Origin: CAIUVD01 sp044338255
GTDB lineage: Bacteria > Planctomycetota > UBA11346
Assembly: GCA_044338255.1 (NCBI GenBank)
Contig: JBIILZ010000033.1
Location: forward strand, 1-34,835
Length of the DNA: 34,835 nt
Direction of reading: 5' to 3'
The notes under the pieces are model-generated. The model ran no database searches. It was not told where the DNA came from and was given only the letters and a program-made list of their open reading frames with translations. Positions 15,948-25,382 of this stretch are shown here, in pieces; position 1 is the first letter of the stretch, and the number at the start of each line of letters is the position of its first letter. The translations under genes were made by a program, and so were the position numbers.

Positions 15948-17332
15948 GTATTATTGTCAGAACCCCGGCCATCGCTGTCCGGAGTGGCTGGTGGTCGCGG
16001 GCCCGCTTCCTGGCCCTGCTGTGGCTGATGATGCTGCCCTCTCTCGCAGGGCTGGCGGTGTTCACCTACTATCCCAACCTTGAGGCGGTCAAATACGCTC
16101 TCTACAAGTGGGATGGCGGTGCGGTCGAGGAGTTTCGGGGCCTGCACAACTTCGCTCAGATCTTCGGCGGCGGTGATCCTCGCTTCTGGGCTTCCTTCTC
16201 CCTCATCGGTGTGCTATTGGCCGCCAACCTCTTGAAGATGTGGCCTTCGATTTTCGTCGCGATCGTCTTGCATCGCCTCAAGAGCGAACGTTGGCAGTTC
16301 TTCTACCGCGTGCTGTTCGTGATCCCCATGGTGATCCCGGGGCTCGTCGGGCTGCTGCTGTGGAAGGGATTCTATGACCCCAACGTCGGACTGTTCAATA
16401 AGCTGCTCAACGGAACCGGGCTGATGCCGGCACTCGATGGCCTCGATCGTGGCCTGCCGCAGGTGGCGGCGTTCATCGAGGCCAATCTACTGCATTGGAA
16501 TGGCGACAGCCCGCTGTGGTCCCTGCTGCTGCTGCCCACCCAGATCATCACGCCTCTGTTCGGTGGCGCCTGGGGATTGGTAGCGTCCGCCCTGGTGCTG
16601 CTGCTGCTGCGCGACGGTATCGCCTCAGTACCCCAACGTTGGATGCTCTGGATCCCGGTCCTCGGCTTTGCGGCCTTCGCCTGGGGTCCCAATCCGTTGG
16701 TGTTGATGATCCGGGCGTCGGTGCTGTTGGGCGCAAGCGCAGCCTTGGTGGAATGGCTACGTCGCCGCGATCCGCTGGAAGGCCGCGACCGCTTGGCCAA
16801 CCTGGCGCTCTGGACGCTAGGGATTGGCATCGCGTTGGTCCTCTTGACCAAAACCTGGCCGACAGCCACCGGGGCCTTCGCCAACGGCTGCCCCTCCTGG
16901 CTCGGGCACAGCAAACTGGTCGTTCCAGCCGTGATTTTATGGGGATTCCCGTGGATTGGCACCGTCGGCGTGCTGATTTACCTCGCTGGGCTGTCCAATA
17001 TCAGCCAAGAAGTTTACGAGGCTGCAGAACTCGATGGCATCGGCTTCTGGGGCAAGATCTTCCGCATCGAAATCCCGCTCATCCTCACCCAGGTGCGGAT
17101 CAACCTCATCTTCCTCACCATTAGTACCCTGAGCGAATACGGTTTCTTTCTCATATTACTTGGTCCCGATGGAGGACCCGACAACGCCGGTCTGACGCCT
17201 GGTCTGTACATGTACCAGAAGGCATTCATCGACAACGAAATGGGCTATGCCTGTGCGCTCGGCATGGTGTTGTTCGCGCTCTTGCTGTTCCTTACCCTGA
17301 TCTACCAGAAGCACCTCAAGGTGGAGAAGTGA
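15944..17332 (+). CDS. sugar ABC transporter permease (MalF/UgpA type) with large insertion
   Basis: Inner-membrane subunit of 462 residues, well above the usual ~300. ATG 15944 overlaps the previous stop (ATGA) and has GGAG eight bases upstream. The N-terminal part (LMMLPSLAGLAVFTYYPN, then VLFVIPMVIPGLVGLLLWKGFYDPNVGLFNKLL) and the C-terminal part (GVLIYLAGL, then EVYEAAELDGIGFWGKIFRIEIPLI with the EAA loop at about 359-380) are standard. Between about residues 160 and 318 there is an extra block with several hydrophobic segments (WSLLLLPTQIITPLF, LVASALVLLLL, LWTLGIGIALVLL). The EAA loop contacts the ATPase. It pairs with the second permease directly downstream. Confidence 0.88.
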   Translation: MSIIVRTPAIAVRSGWWSRARFLALLWLMMLPSLAGLAVFTYYPNLEAVKYALYKWDGGAVEEFRGLHNFAQIFGGGDPRFWASFSLIGVLLAANLLKMWPSIFVAIVLHRLKSERWQFFYRVLFVIPMVIPGLVGLLLWKGFYDPNVGLFNKLLNGTGLMPALDGLDRGLPQVAAFIEANLLHWNGDSPLWSLLLLPTQIITPLFGGAWGLVASALVLLLLRDGIASVPQRWMLWIPVLGFAAFAWGPNPLVLMIRASVLLGASAALVEWLRRRDPLEGRDRLANLALWTLGIGIALVLLTKTWPTATGAFANGCPSWLGHSKLVVPAVILWGFPWIGTVGVLIYLAGLSNISQEVYEAAELDGIGFWGKIFRIEIPLILTQVRINLIFLTISTLSEYGFFLILLGPDGGPDNAGLTPGLYMYQKAFIDNEMGYACALGMVLFALLLFLTLIYQKHLKVEK

Positions 17333-17333
17333 C

Positions 17334-18173
17334 ATGAAGCACCAGACCCGCCTACGCTTCAAGGAATACAGCAAGCACCTCATACTCATTGGTGTGCTCG
17401 CATTCACTTTCGTCCCCTTCGCGCTGATGCTGATGATCAGCTTCAAGACCAATGACCAGTTCATCGCGAATCCCTGGTGGTTCGATCCACCATCGCAGTG
17501 GGCGTGGATCAATTGGATCAAAGGTTGGCACACGGTCGGCCACTACATCGCCAACTCCATCGTGGTGGCGGTCGGCTCGGTGCTCTTGTGCTTGGCGGTC
17601 AGCATCCCCACCAGCTACGTCCTGGCCCGCTACCGGTTTCCCGGCCGCGAACTGGTCTACTACGCGCTCATGGTCACCATGTTCCTGCCCGGCGGTGCGG
17701 CGGCGCTGGTGACTACCTTCAAGCTCATCAGTTCCATGGGGTTGGTAAACAACCTTGCGGCGCTGGTTCTGCTCTCGGGCATCGGCGGCCAAGTAGGCTG
17801 TGTGTTCATCCTCCGGCAGTTCATCGAAGAGATCCCCAAAGAGCTGTTCGAATCGGCCTCGATCGATGGCGCCGGCCACCTGCGTCAGATGTGGTCGATC
17901 ATGCTCCCGTTGTCGGGGCCGGTGATCGGCACCCTGGCAATCATGAATTTCCTTGGGGCCTGGAACGATCTGATCATGCCCCTGATCCTGCTGCGCGACG
18001 ATAAGTTACTTACCATCCCTGCAGGTCTGATGCGCCTTGATGGCGAATACGTCAAGATGTGGGGCGAGCTGATGGCCGCTTATACCATCGCCTCCATTCC
18101 ACTCGTCATTCTTTTTATCTTTTCCATCCGTCTCTTCGTCCGCGGGCTGACCGCCGGCGCAGTCAAAGGCTGA
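17334..18173 (+). CDS. sugar ABC transporter permease (MalG/UgpE type)
   Basis: A 279-residue inner-membrane permease of normal length. It has about six hydrophobic segments, starting with LILIGVLAFTFVPFALMLMIS, followed by PTSYVLARYRFPGRELVYY and the EAA loop ELFESASIDGAGHLRQMWSIMLPL at about 174-197. ATG 17334 begins one base after the previous stop, with GGAG inside the end of that gene. It forms the translocation pore with the enlarged permease upstream. The next gene, the ATPase, starts three bases after its stop. Confidence 0.92.
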   Translation: MKHQTRLRFKEYSKHLILIGVLAFTFVPFALMLMISFKTNDQFIANPWWFDPPSQWAWINWIKGWHTVGHYIANSIVVAVGSVLLCLAVSIPTSYVLARYRFPGRELVYYALMVTMFLPGGAAALVTTFKLISSMGLVNNLAALVLLSGIGGQVGCVFILRQFIEEIPKELFESASIDGAGHLRQMWSIMLPLSGPVIGTLAIMNFLGAWNDLIMPLILLRDDKLLTIPAGLMRLDGEYVKMWGELMAAYTIASIPLVILFIFSIRLFVRGLTAGAVKG

Positions 18174-18176
18174 ACC

Positions 18177-19316
18177 ATGGCCGGCATTTCCATCCGAAAT
18201 CTCCAGAAAACCTACGACAACGGCTACCACGCGGTCAAGGACGCCAATCTGGAAATCCGCAATCAGGAGTTCATGGTCCTGGTCGGCCCCTCGGGTTGCG
18301 GCAAGACCACTACCCTGCGCATGATCGCCGGGTTGGAGCACATCAGTGCCGGCGAGATCCACATCGGCGAGCGCTGCCTCAACGACGTAGCGCCTAAGGA
18401 CCGGGACATCGCCATGGTGTTCCAGAGTTACGCGCTCTATCCGCACATGACGGTGTACGAGAATATGGCCTTTGCTCTCAAGTTGCGGCGGATGGCAAAA
18501 ATCGATATCCACACCAAGGTACAGGACGCCGCGCGTCTCCTCGGCTTAACCACCCAATTGGAGAAACTGCCCAAGCAACTTTCAGGTGGCCAGCGCCAGC
18601 GCGTCGCCCTGGGCCGAGCGATCGTCCGTCAACCCAAGGCATTCCTTTTTGATGAGCCTTTATCGAACCTCGACGCTAAGCTACGCGGCGAGATGCGCTA
18701 TGAGCTTAAATCGTTGCAAGCTCGGCTAGCGACCACCGCGGTCTATGTCACCCACGATCAGATCGAGGCCATGACCCTAGGAGACCGCATCACCGTCATG
18801 TCGGTAGGTGAGATCCAGCAGGTGGCGCCACCAACCGTGGTCTACGCCTTCCCTTTTAACCGCTTCGTCGCCGGTTTCATCGGCACACCACCAATGAATT
18901 TTCTGACCGGCCGGTTGGCCCGGGACGGTGAGACCTGGCTATGCGAATTGTCGCAGGGTCGGCGCCTCGCGCTGGGCATGCGCGAACGCGACCGCCTTCC
19001 CGAACATCTGGGCCGCGAGGTGGTGCTGGGGGTGCGCCCCGAGCATCTCCACGCCCCCCAGGTCGCACCGCCCGGCTGCACGGTATGCCAGATGAGAGTG
19101 GATGTGATCGAGCACATGGGCGATCATCAATACATTTACCTCAGACTCGAAGGCAGCAAGGAGGCCGTGATCATGAAGGCACCGCCCCAGGTAAAGGCCG
19201 CTCCGGGTGACCTCATGCCGGTCCACCTGGACACTTCCGCGGGCCATCTCTTCGCAGGCACCCATGAGCATGCCGCCAACCTCACCCTGCCCAGGGACTT
19301 CCCCCGCCAGCAGTGA
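18177..19316 (+). CDS. sugar ABC transporter ATP-binding protein (MalK/UgpC/MsmK type)
   Basis: A 379-residue ATPase energising the importer. Walker A is GPSGCGKTT (37-45), the Q-loop Gln is residue 83 in VFQSYALYPHMTV, the signature is LSGGQRQR (135-142), Walker B is FLFDEPLSNLDAKLR (from 156) and the switch His is residue 193 in YVTHDQIEAMTLGD. The C-terminal ~140 residues (GVRPEHLH, VIEHMGDHQYIYL) form the TOBE/MalK-type regulatory domain. It is the last gene of the importer operon. Such ATPases can serve several sugar importers, so it may also energise others in the genome. Confidence 0.95.
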   Translation: MAGISIRNLQKTYDNGYHAVKDANLEIRNQEFMVLVGPSGCGKTTTLRMIAGLEHISAGEIHIGERCLNDVAPKDRDIAMVFQSYALYPHMTVYENMAFALKLRRMAKIDIHTKVQDAARLLGLTTQLEKLPKQLSGGQRQRVALGRAIVRQPKAFLFDEPLSNLDAKLRGEMRYELKSLQARLATTAVYVTHDQIEAMTLGDRITVMSVGEIQQVAPPTVVYAFPFNRFVAGFIGTPPMNFLTGRLARDGETWLCELSQGRRLALGMRERDRLPEHLGREVVLGVRPEHLHAPQVAPPGCTVCQMRVDVIEHMGDHQYIYLRLEGSKEAVIMKAPPQVKAAPGDLMPVHLDTSAGHLFAGTHEHAANLTLPRDFPRQQ

Positions 19317-19400
19317 TCGCTGAAACTGGGAGCTTCTGTGACAACCATGGCCTGTCGGCGACCTGCTCCCGAAAGAAATATCAATGTCCCCTGAGAAAAT

Positions 19401-19910
19401 TCAATGTTCGGCGAAGGCCTTGGCATGCTCCCGGACCCAGACCAAGCGCAGACGCTGGACATCGGCCTTGGTCAGGGCATTGGTCAAGGCGAGGTCGACG
19501 CCCGATCGGGGTTCCTGCCCGGGGTTGAGATTCTTAATAATGTCCGCCACCGAAATGGCGCCGAGTGCAGTATAGGCGGCGACCACTTCATCCCGATTCG
19601 CCTCAGTAGGGATGGCGATGGCGAGACCGATCGCAGCCCGGGTCTCTTCGAACGAGATGGTTGCGGATACCGGCAGGAGTTCAGCAGGCAGGCTGGATTC
19701 CGCTGAATCTGAAACCGAAGTTCGAGCGACGAGATCAATCCGCATCCGACGGGTCAATTCAAAATCAGATAGCGTGGATATCTCCTCAACGGTCAAGGAT
19801 GGCTTGATATCGCTGTCCATTCGCGACTGAAATATAAAAAAAATCCCCATCAGCACAAGAAGACCAACCAGGATGATCAGTTTATTTTTGATGGATGGGA
19901 TTATCGACAT
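19401..19910 (-). CDS. small membrane-anchored protein of unknown function
   Basis: A 169-residue protein with a short basic N-terminus and one hydrophobic segment at about 11-28 (LIILVGLLVLMGIFFIF), then a soluble region. The soluble part has SLTVEEISTLSDFELTRRMR and two helical stretches ending in LRLVWVREHAKAFAEH. I do not recognise the family. It converges on the ABC operon and lies 60 bp downstream of nothing on its own strand except the secreted glycosidase stop region, so it may be an independent gene. Frame, length and anchor support it being real; function cannot be given. Confidence 0.6.
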   Translation of the reverse strand: MSIIPSIKNKLIILVGLLVLMGIFFIFQSRMDSDIKPSLTVEEISTLSDFELTRRMRIDLVARTSVSDSAESSLPAELLPVSATISFEETRAAIGLAIAIPTEANRDEVVAAYTALGAISVADIIKNLNPGQEPRSGVDLALTNALTKADVQRLRLVWVREHAKAFAEH

Positions 19911-19970
19911 GGTTTGCTCATTGAGGAAAGGTGACGCACAAGCTGCCCAAGGTGGAATTTAATGGTGAGG

Positions 19971-22007
19971 TTACCGAGACAAGGTGATGAACACCACGCT
20001 ATGGCTCGGCACCATAAAGGTCACACGCTTACCCGCAACCGTCAGGGGTAGATCATGAACAAAGTCGGCGTCGCGCTCTAACAGCGCATCGGCCTGGAGG
20101 TTGTCATGACGCAGCACTTTCGCGGCGGAACGCTTCGATTCAAATCCAGCAACACTCAGGTCAGCCGGATAGGACAATTCCTTTGATCCGTTAGCGATGA
20201 TGACAAAAAGCTGAGATTCGTCTTTACTCAAGGTGGCAATTATCGGCGCGAGAGGATATCCCCCTGTTGTGGAGGTCAGAAATGGTACCGTCCCGGTAAT
20301 TTCAAGAACCCGCTCGCCGAGGTGACGATTGAATTGATGGTAGAGCCAATACATCATTGAGCGTTTTTCTGGCTTATTCTTCGCAATCACCAAGAATCCA
20401 GGATCGCTAGCTTGGCTGAACAATACCCAGCCGGAGGCGCCGCGTACCATGTTCTCACGAGCGTAATAGATCATCCTTACCGCCCGGTAGAGCATTCCCA
20501 TCTGGTTGCCATTCCGGGCTTCTGTCCAGGGCTTCATGACGGAATCGTCATGCAATCCCCATTCACTATCATAGATTGCAACATCGCGTTGTGGATTGCA
20601 GGCACGCAGGATGGCATTGATGGTCTGGGCCTCGGCAAACCGGGCATGGTTGCCGGCGATGACGACCTCTTCGAATGAATTGGCGTCTAGCTTGGCGAAA
20701 TCATAGAGATGGGGACAGACGAAATCATAGTGGCCGGCGGCCCCGGCTAATACCTGGTCGCACCACTGGATCTGGCCAGTGAGAATGGAAACGCCGATCT
20801 GCGCGTCGGGCTGGATGGCTTTTACCGCCTGGCTCACCTCGATCACGTGGCGAACATAGTCACTGGCGGTCGCAAAGGCACGGCCCCCGTATTCGCGACC
20901 ATAAACCGATAGCCAAACCTCATTGCCGATCTCCCAATGGCGAATACCCAGGTTCTTGTGTTGAGCATAAGAAACCAGGCGACGCCAATCATCGACACTG
21001 AGGCGGGTGTTGGCATGGACAGGCTCAGGCTCAATGATCGAGGCCTGACGCGGGATACCGAATCGGTCCATGAGCAGGACGGCCTGATCGATCGCGATTT
21101 CCAGCGAGTTGCTATCGAGATCGCCATCCACCAGACCATAGAATCGCGTCATCGGCAGGCGTAGATCACGAACGGCCTCCTCCAGGGCTTGCGGTTGCTC
21201 GTAGACACCGGCACGTGTAAGCGGGTTACTCCAACGGCTCAATCCACTGATGCTCAAGCCACCCACCGCCTGACCAACCGGGCCGATGGCCCGTGAGCTG
21301 TCAACCTGGATCTGAATCGATGATCCGGGTTGGAAGCGCAGTGGGGTGGCGGAAATGGCTAGCTTGGCTGGGTCAACTCCCACCCGCAGATGCGCTTCGG
21401 CCGGTTCCTCCGTCAGGGCCACGTCATCGATCCAGATGGTCTTGGCCTGGTCGAGCTTTTTGTTGACCGCCGGCAGAAAGACCGGGTAGACGCAGACGGC
21501 CTCGGCTACGCGAAAGTCCCAGTCCCCGATGAAGCTTACCTCATGTCGGCTCCAGGCGCGGTCGAGCGCGAATTCATGGATCGCCACCGTGGGACCTGGC
21601 GACTTGGCGGCGACCTCACGTAATGACTGAATCCGCAGCGTGGAAGGTCCAGGTCGATCGGTTCGAGCCCAGAACGACAGGGTGTAGCGCATACCCGACT
21701 TGGGATGATTCAGGCTGTTACCAGGAGGAGTGCCCAACACATCGCTCCACGCCTGGGGGCTGGCTGGTCGAACCATGCGTAGGCAGGCTTGGCCGCTATG
21801 AGGGTTGTCGGTATCGCGGGTAAAATGCCCGGCGTCCTTCAGAGCCTCGACGCTATGCATCATCCAGGTGTCACCCAAATCGGCGATGGTGGAAAAGGGC
21901 TCTTCGAAACCACCATTGTTGAGCAAGTTGTCGGCCGCCGTCATCGACCCGGCTGACAGCAGGACCGTCATGACGGCCGTGACGAAGATGCGGCGGACGT
22001 TAGGCAT
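19971..22007 (-). CDS. secreted clan GH-A glycosidase with N-terminal carbohydrate-binding-like domain
   Basis: A 678-residue exported enzyme. Residues 1-25 form a signal peptide ending in SMTAA. Residues ~27-200 form a jelly-roll like CBM4/9-type modules (LLNNGGFEEPF, YTLSFWARTDRPG, IWIDDVALTEE). The catalytic barrel follows: HWEIGNEVW carries the acid/base Glu363 after Asn362, and IYDSEWG carries the probable nucleophile Glu482, as in GH39/GH51-like clan GH-A enzymes. A C-terminal beta-domain (SQLFVIIANGSKE onward) ends the protein. This points to an arabinofuranosidase- or xylosidase-like activity on plant or algal glycans, but the exact GH family needs profile comparison. It starts five bases after the MFS gene stops, so the two are co-transcribed. 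Confidence 0.78.
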   Translation of the reverse strand: MPNVRRIFVTAVMTVLLSAGSMTAADNLLNNGGFEEPFSTIADLGDTWMMHSVEALKDAGHFTRDTDNPHSGQACLRMVRPASPQAWSDVLGTPPGNSLNHPKSGMRYTLSFWARTDRPGPSTLRIQSLREVAAKSPGPTVAIHEFALDRAWSRHEVSFIGDWDFRVAEAVCVYPVFLPAVNKKLDQAKTIWIDDVALTEEPAEAHLRVGVDPAKLAISATPLRFQPGSSIQIQVDSSRAIGPVGQAVGGLSISGLSRWSNPLTRAGVYEQPQALEEAVRDLRLPMTRFYGLVDGDLDSNSLEIAIDQAVLLMDRFGIPRQASIIEPEPVHANTRLSVDDWRRLVSYAQHKNLGIRHWEIGNEVWLSVYGREYGGRAFATASDYVRHVIEVSQAVKAIQPDAQIGVSILTGQIQWCDQVLAGAAGHYDFVCPHLYDFAKLDANSFEEVVIAGNHARFAEAQTINAILRACNPQRDVAIYDSEWGLHDDSVMKPWTEARNGNQMGMLYRAVRMIYYARENMVRGASGWVLFSQASDPGFLVIAKNKPEKRSMMYWLYHQFNRHLGERVLEITGTVPFLTSTTGGYPLAPIIATLSKDESQLFVIIANGSKELSYPADLSVAGFESKRSAAKVLRHDNLQADALLERDADFVHDLPLTVAGKRVTFMVPSHSVVFITLSR

Positions 22008-22012
22008 GACGT

Positions 22013-23380
22013 CTAATGTCCGGCGGGAATCAAGGAGGGAACCTCGCCATCGGCAATGCGTACGGCTTCGGGACGCCGGCCATAGTTGCGCCAGACCACC
22101 AAAAGCAGGATGAGTCCGAGGAAGGCGAAGGCGGAGGCGAAGATCAGGGTCAGGCGATAGTTATTGTTGGTATAGTCCAGCATCCAGGCTGAAAAAGAAC
22201 TGTAGGTGATGGAAACCGGGATGGCGATGATACCTACCGCCGAGGCGAATTGAGAGAATTTGAGACGGGGATACAGCCGCATGGGCAGCGAGGCAGCTGC
22301 GGTCATATAGGCGCCAGCGAAGATGGTATGCAGGACGTAAACCGTCAGGAAGCTGTTCTTATCGCTGATGAAGAAATATCCCCCCAGGGCGACGGAGGCG
22401 AAGAGCAGAAGGAAGATGGACGATATGACGAACACCCCGATCTTATCCACCATCCAACCGATAAAGAAGGCGAAGACCGCCGATGCGAGCCACGCGTACG
22501 CGGTACACTTCCCGTAGGTCTCGTGCGAAATCTCTAAACTATCGCTATAGAACTGGGTGACGGCATTAAACGGAGCAAAGCTAATGTGCGACAGGACTAT
22601 AAAGCCGATGATCCACCAGTAGTACTTCAGGGAAAAGGAGTCCTTGATGAAATGCTTGGTGTTGGCGACCAGGCCGCCGGACACCGCCTCTGGCGGAGGA
22701 TATTCGCCCTCTTTGACCTTCAGGCACATGAGCATGAAGCCGACGCCGAAAAGGACGGCAAGACCAATGAGGATTTCAAAGGAATGGGTGTTGGTGTACT
22801 TGAACAGCCAGTACATGAAGATGAAGCCGGAAGCTAGGCCAACGATGCGGAAGGCACCGTAGAAACGCCCGAGAACCCCCTTGGGTACCACGTCGTTGAT
22901 CAATGCCGGGAACAGCGTCATGGTCAGCATCCCACCAACCTCGAAGATCGCCCAGGCGATGGTGAAGATGATTAAAAAGCACCAATCAACCCCTAGCGAG
23001 ACGTCCCCCAGCAGAAGGTGCAGTTGGGCGCCCAATACGGATGAAAAGGCCAGCATGACCAAGCCAAGTGCAGCCAGTGGTGTAGACCACAGCAAATAGG
23101 GAATTCGCCGCCCCTTTGGCCCGCGGTAGCGGTCCGACCTGTAGGCCAAGGGAATGATCACGAACAGGGCGATGATGCTGGGCAACACATCCTTGAGCAG
23201 GACGATGGTCGACGGCGCCGTGTGATGTTGTCTAAGCATCTCGATCACCGTCGGGGTGATGGCCCTTTCGCGCATGAGTATGGCGAAGTCGCCCAGATAC
23301 AGCCAGAAGCACAGCATCAGCAGGCCGCCACCGGTATAGGTCAACGTCCCGACCTTGAGATTCTCGGGTTTAATATTCAT
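22013..23380 (-). CDS. MFS sugar transporter
   Basis: A 455-residue inner-membrane transporter of the major facilitator superfamily with about 12 hydrophobic segments. After the second helix it shows RSDRYRGPKGRRIPYLL, the basic cytoplasmic loop of GPH/MFS-type sugar carriers. The second half repeats the pattern (AWLASAVFAFFIGWMVDKIGVF). A central polar stretch (LKVKEGEYPPPEAVSGG) is the usual loop between halves. ATG 23380 has AGGCGG five bases upstream. It sits between the GH3 gene (28 bp upstream) and the secreted glycosidase, so it likely imports a mono- or disaccharide released by these enzymes. Confidence 0.88.
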   Translation of the reverse strand: MNIKPENLKVGTLTYTGGGLLMLCFWLYLGDFAILMRERAITPTVIEMLRQHHTAPSTIVLLKDVLPSIIALFVIIPLAYRSDRYRGPKGRRIPYLLWSTPLAALGLVMLAFSSVLGAQLHLLLGDVSLGVDWCFLIIFTIAWAIFEVGGMLTMTLFPALINDVVPKGVLGRFYGAFRIVGLASGFIFMYWLFKYTNTHSFEILIGLAVLFGVGFMLMCLKVKEGEYPPPEAVSGGLVANTKHFIKDSFSLKYYWWIIGFIVLSHISFAPFNAVTQFYSDSLEISHETYGKCTAYAWLASAVFAFFIGWMVDKIGVFVISSIFLLLFASVALGGYFFISDKNSFLTVYVLHTIFAGAYMTAAASLPMRLYPRLKFSQFASAVGIIAIPVSITYSSFSAWMLDYTNNNYRLTLIFASAFAFLGLILLLVVWRNYGRRPEAVRIADGEVPSLIPAGH

Positions 23381-23408
23381 GAGTACCGCCTACTTTCTAT
23401 GCGATGCG

Positions 23409-25061
23409 TCAGAGGATATTCAGGGCGGCGGGCTCCACGGCCAACCGCGGCATGCGCACCGGCAAACTTCCCTGGGCCGGAATCTCGCCTAGCCACGCCC
23501 GCACGGCCGCCCGCTGACTGGCCTCGGGGTGCCCCCAGGCAAGCCAAAGATTGGGCAAATGCGGCAGCTCGTAGAGCATCCACGGGTTGCCGAAACTGGT
23601 GAAGACCACACACGGGTGGTCGATCCAGAACGAACGCCAGAGGTTCATCACCACCTCGCCGCACAGGCGCACGGTGCCGATACGCTGGTGCGGCAGCATG
23701 TTGAAGTTGACGAACACCACCTCGTGTTCGCGCGCCTGTTTCATGAGTTCACGGTGACCGGGATTGAGCAACTTCGTCACGACGAAACCACGTTGGCCGA
23801 GTTCCTCGGCCACGGCCTCCAGATCGCCCATCAGATCGGGCCGATCGGTGATGGTGCCATCGCGCAGGGTCACGCTCAACACCCGTGCCCCCGGGGCAGG
23901 GCGTAACGGAGTGCTGGCGTTGCTGCGCTGGAGGACGATGGAGCGCTCGGCGATCTCCATGGCCGTACGCCGGTGGCGGTCCGCCGCACCCACCTCTAAA
24001 GCATCGCCGCCGCGCTGGCGATGCAGCCCCAAGCGTGCCTTCATGGTAAGCACCCGCTTGGCCGAGGCGCGGACCCGCTCCGGTGACAGACGCCCGTCAG
24101 CGACCGCGGTGCGCAGCCGGGCGAAATCACGCCGGGCATCGGCAAATAAGTAGACGTCGCCGCCAGCGGCGATGAAACGCACCACCCGATCCTCTTCGCC
24201 GGCGCGGGTGGTCAGACCAAGCATAGGAGCGGCATCGCTGACGATCACCCCATCGAACCCCAACTCACCACGCAGCAGGTCGACCTGCAACTTGGAGTCG
24301 ATGGTGGCCGGCAGACCGGCTTCTGGCTGCTCGGCACAACCCTGATAACGCGGCAAACTGATGTGGCCGGTCATGATCGAGAGGGTACCAGCGTCTATGC
24401 AGGCACGCCAGACCTTGCCGTAGGTCCGCCACCACGTGGGCATATCAAGACTGTTGACCGTCGTGCACAGGTGCTGATCGCGATCGTCGATGCCGTCGCC
24501 GGGGAAGTGCTTGGCCCCGGCGGCAAGCAAGCCCTCATGCTGCATCCCGCGAATCCAGGGTCCGATGAGACGAGAAACTCGCTCCGGATCATCGCCCAAC
24601 GCACGCGGTCCCAGGACTGGACTTTGGAAGTTGTAATGCAGGTCGGCCACCGGACCAAACGTCCAATGATAACCATGAGCCCGCGCCTCGCGAGCCGTGG
24701 CTTGTCCGAGAGCGAAGGCCAATTCGGGATCATCGGTGGCACCGACGGCCATCGCCCAGGGGAAGTCCGTTTCACCTGCGATCATCATCCCAACACCATG
24801 CTCGAAGTCACTGGCGATGAGCACCGGCACGGGTGAAGCCGCCTGGATGGCGGCAATCGCGCCATGCGCCTCGTCAGGTTCTCGGCGGCTGAAAAAGACC
24901 GATCCGACGGGCACCTGCCCGATCAGCTCGCGCCAAGCTTCAGGCCCCTGGCGTCGATCGTCTGGACACAGCAATTGCCCAAGACAGGCATCCAAATCCA
25001 TGCCCTCCAGGGTCTGGTCCACCCAGAGCTGATCAATTAATGAAAGGGCTGGTATGGTCAT
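23409..25061 (-). CDS. GH3 glycosidase (NagZ-like beta-N-acetylhexosaminidase or beta-glycosidase)
   Basis: A 550-residue GH3 enzyme. The barrel contains VPVLIASDFEHGVG, FGPVADLHYN and AGAKHFPGDGIDDRDQH at about 181-197, which keeps the KHFPG motif and an Asp-X-His dyad (Asp195, His197) like that used as acid/base in NagZ-type members. The nucleophile is Asp276 in VIVSDAAPM. A smaller alpha/beta second domain runs from about 380. No signal peptide is seen, so it is probably cytoplasmic and hydrolyses imported oligosaccharides. ATG 25061 has GAGG eight bases upstream. It is the first gene of the operon with the MFS transporter and the secreted glycosidase. The substrate could be a hexosaminide or a neutral glycoside. 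Confidence 0.88.
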   Translation of the reverse strand: MTIPALSLIDQLWVDQTLEGMDLDACLGQLLCPDDRRQGPEAWRELIGQVPVGSVFFSRREPDEAHGAIAAIQAASPVPVLIASDFEHGVGMMIAGETDFPWAMAVGATDDPELAFALGQATAREARAHGYHWTFGPVADLHYNFQSPVLGPRALGDDPERVSRLIGPWIRGMQHEGLLAAGAKHFPGDGIDDRDQHLCTTVNSLDMPTWWRTYGKVWRACIDAGTLSIMTGHISLPRYQGCAEQPEAGLPATIDSKLQVDLLRGELGFDGVIVSDAAPMLGLTTRAGEEDRVVRFIAAGGDVYLFADARRDFARLRTAVADGRLSPERVRASAKRVLTMKARLGLHRQRGGDALEVGAADRHRRTAMEIAERSIVLQRSNASTPLRPAPGARVLSVTLRDGTITDRPDLMGDLEAVAEELGQRGFVVTKLLNPGHRELMKQAREHEVVFVNFNMLPHQRIGTVRLCGEVVMNLWRSFWIDHPCVVFTSFGNPWMLYELPHLPNLWLAWGHPEASQRAAVRAWLGEIPAQGSLPVRMPRLAVEPAALNIL

Positions 25062-25382
25062 GCCGAGGTCCTCATATGCGATATTGTCGTAGGATGGCTT
25101 TAGCCAGTCTTAAGAGCCCATCGGCAGCAGCATCGACCATTCGACAGTCCTGCCATGGCTGGATTCACTCTGCGTGTATCCTTTCTGACGCTCCTTAGGG
25201 CATCGAACAGGCGGATAACAGGCGGACAACAGGCGGACAACAGGCGGACAAACGGTTAAGTCGATCCGCTAGCCACAATAGCAAGGATAAGCACACATTG
25301 GTCGCCCGTCGACATGGCCTTCCCTGGGCGGCAGGCTTACTAAGTACTATGTTTCTCTCAGCGCACCTTACGAGGCTGAAAT
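25062..25382. other. divergent intergenic region with tandem repeats
   Basis: 321 bp between the GH3 operon (minus) and the GH141-like gene (plus). It contains four tandem 11-bp units at 25207-25250 and no recognisable gene. It must hold both promoters. GAGG seven bases before ATG 25383 is the GH141-like ribosome binding site. Confidence 0.5.
25207..25250. repeat. four tandem 11-bp repeats
   Basis: The unit ACAGGCGGACA occurs four times in a row; the first copy has ATA instead of ACA at its end. The 11-bp period is close to one helical turn, so the copies face the same side of the DNA. It could be a cooperative protein-binding site or replication slippage. Confidence 0.75.

Noticed and set aside
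25207..25250. CRISPR array
   Set aside because: The units are 11 bp and directly abutting, with no spacers and no cas genes.
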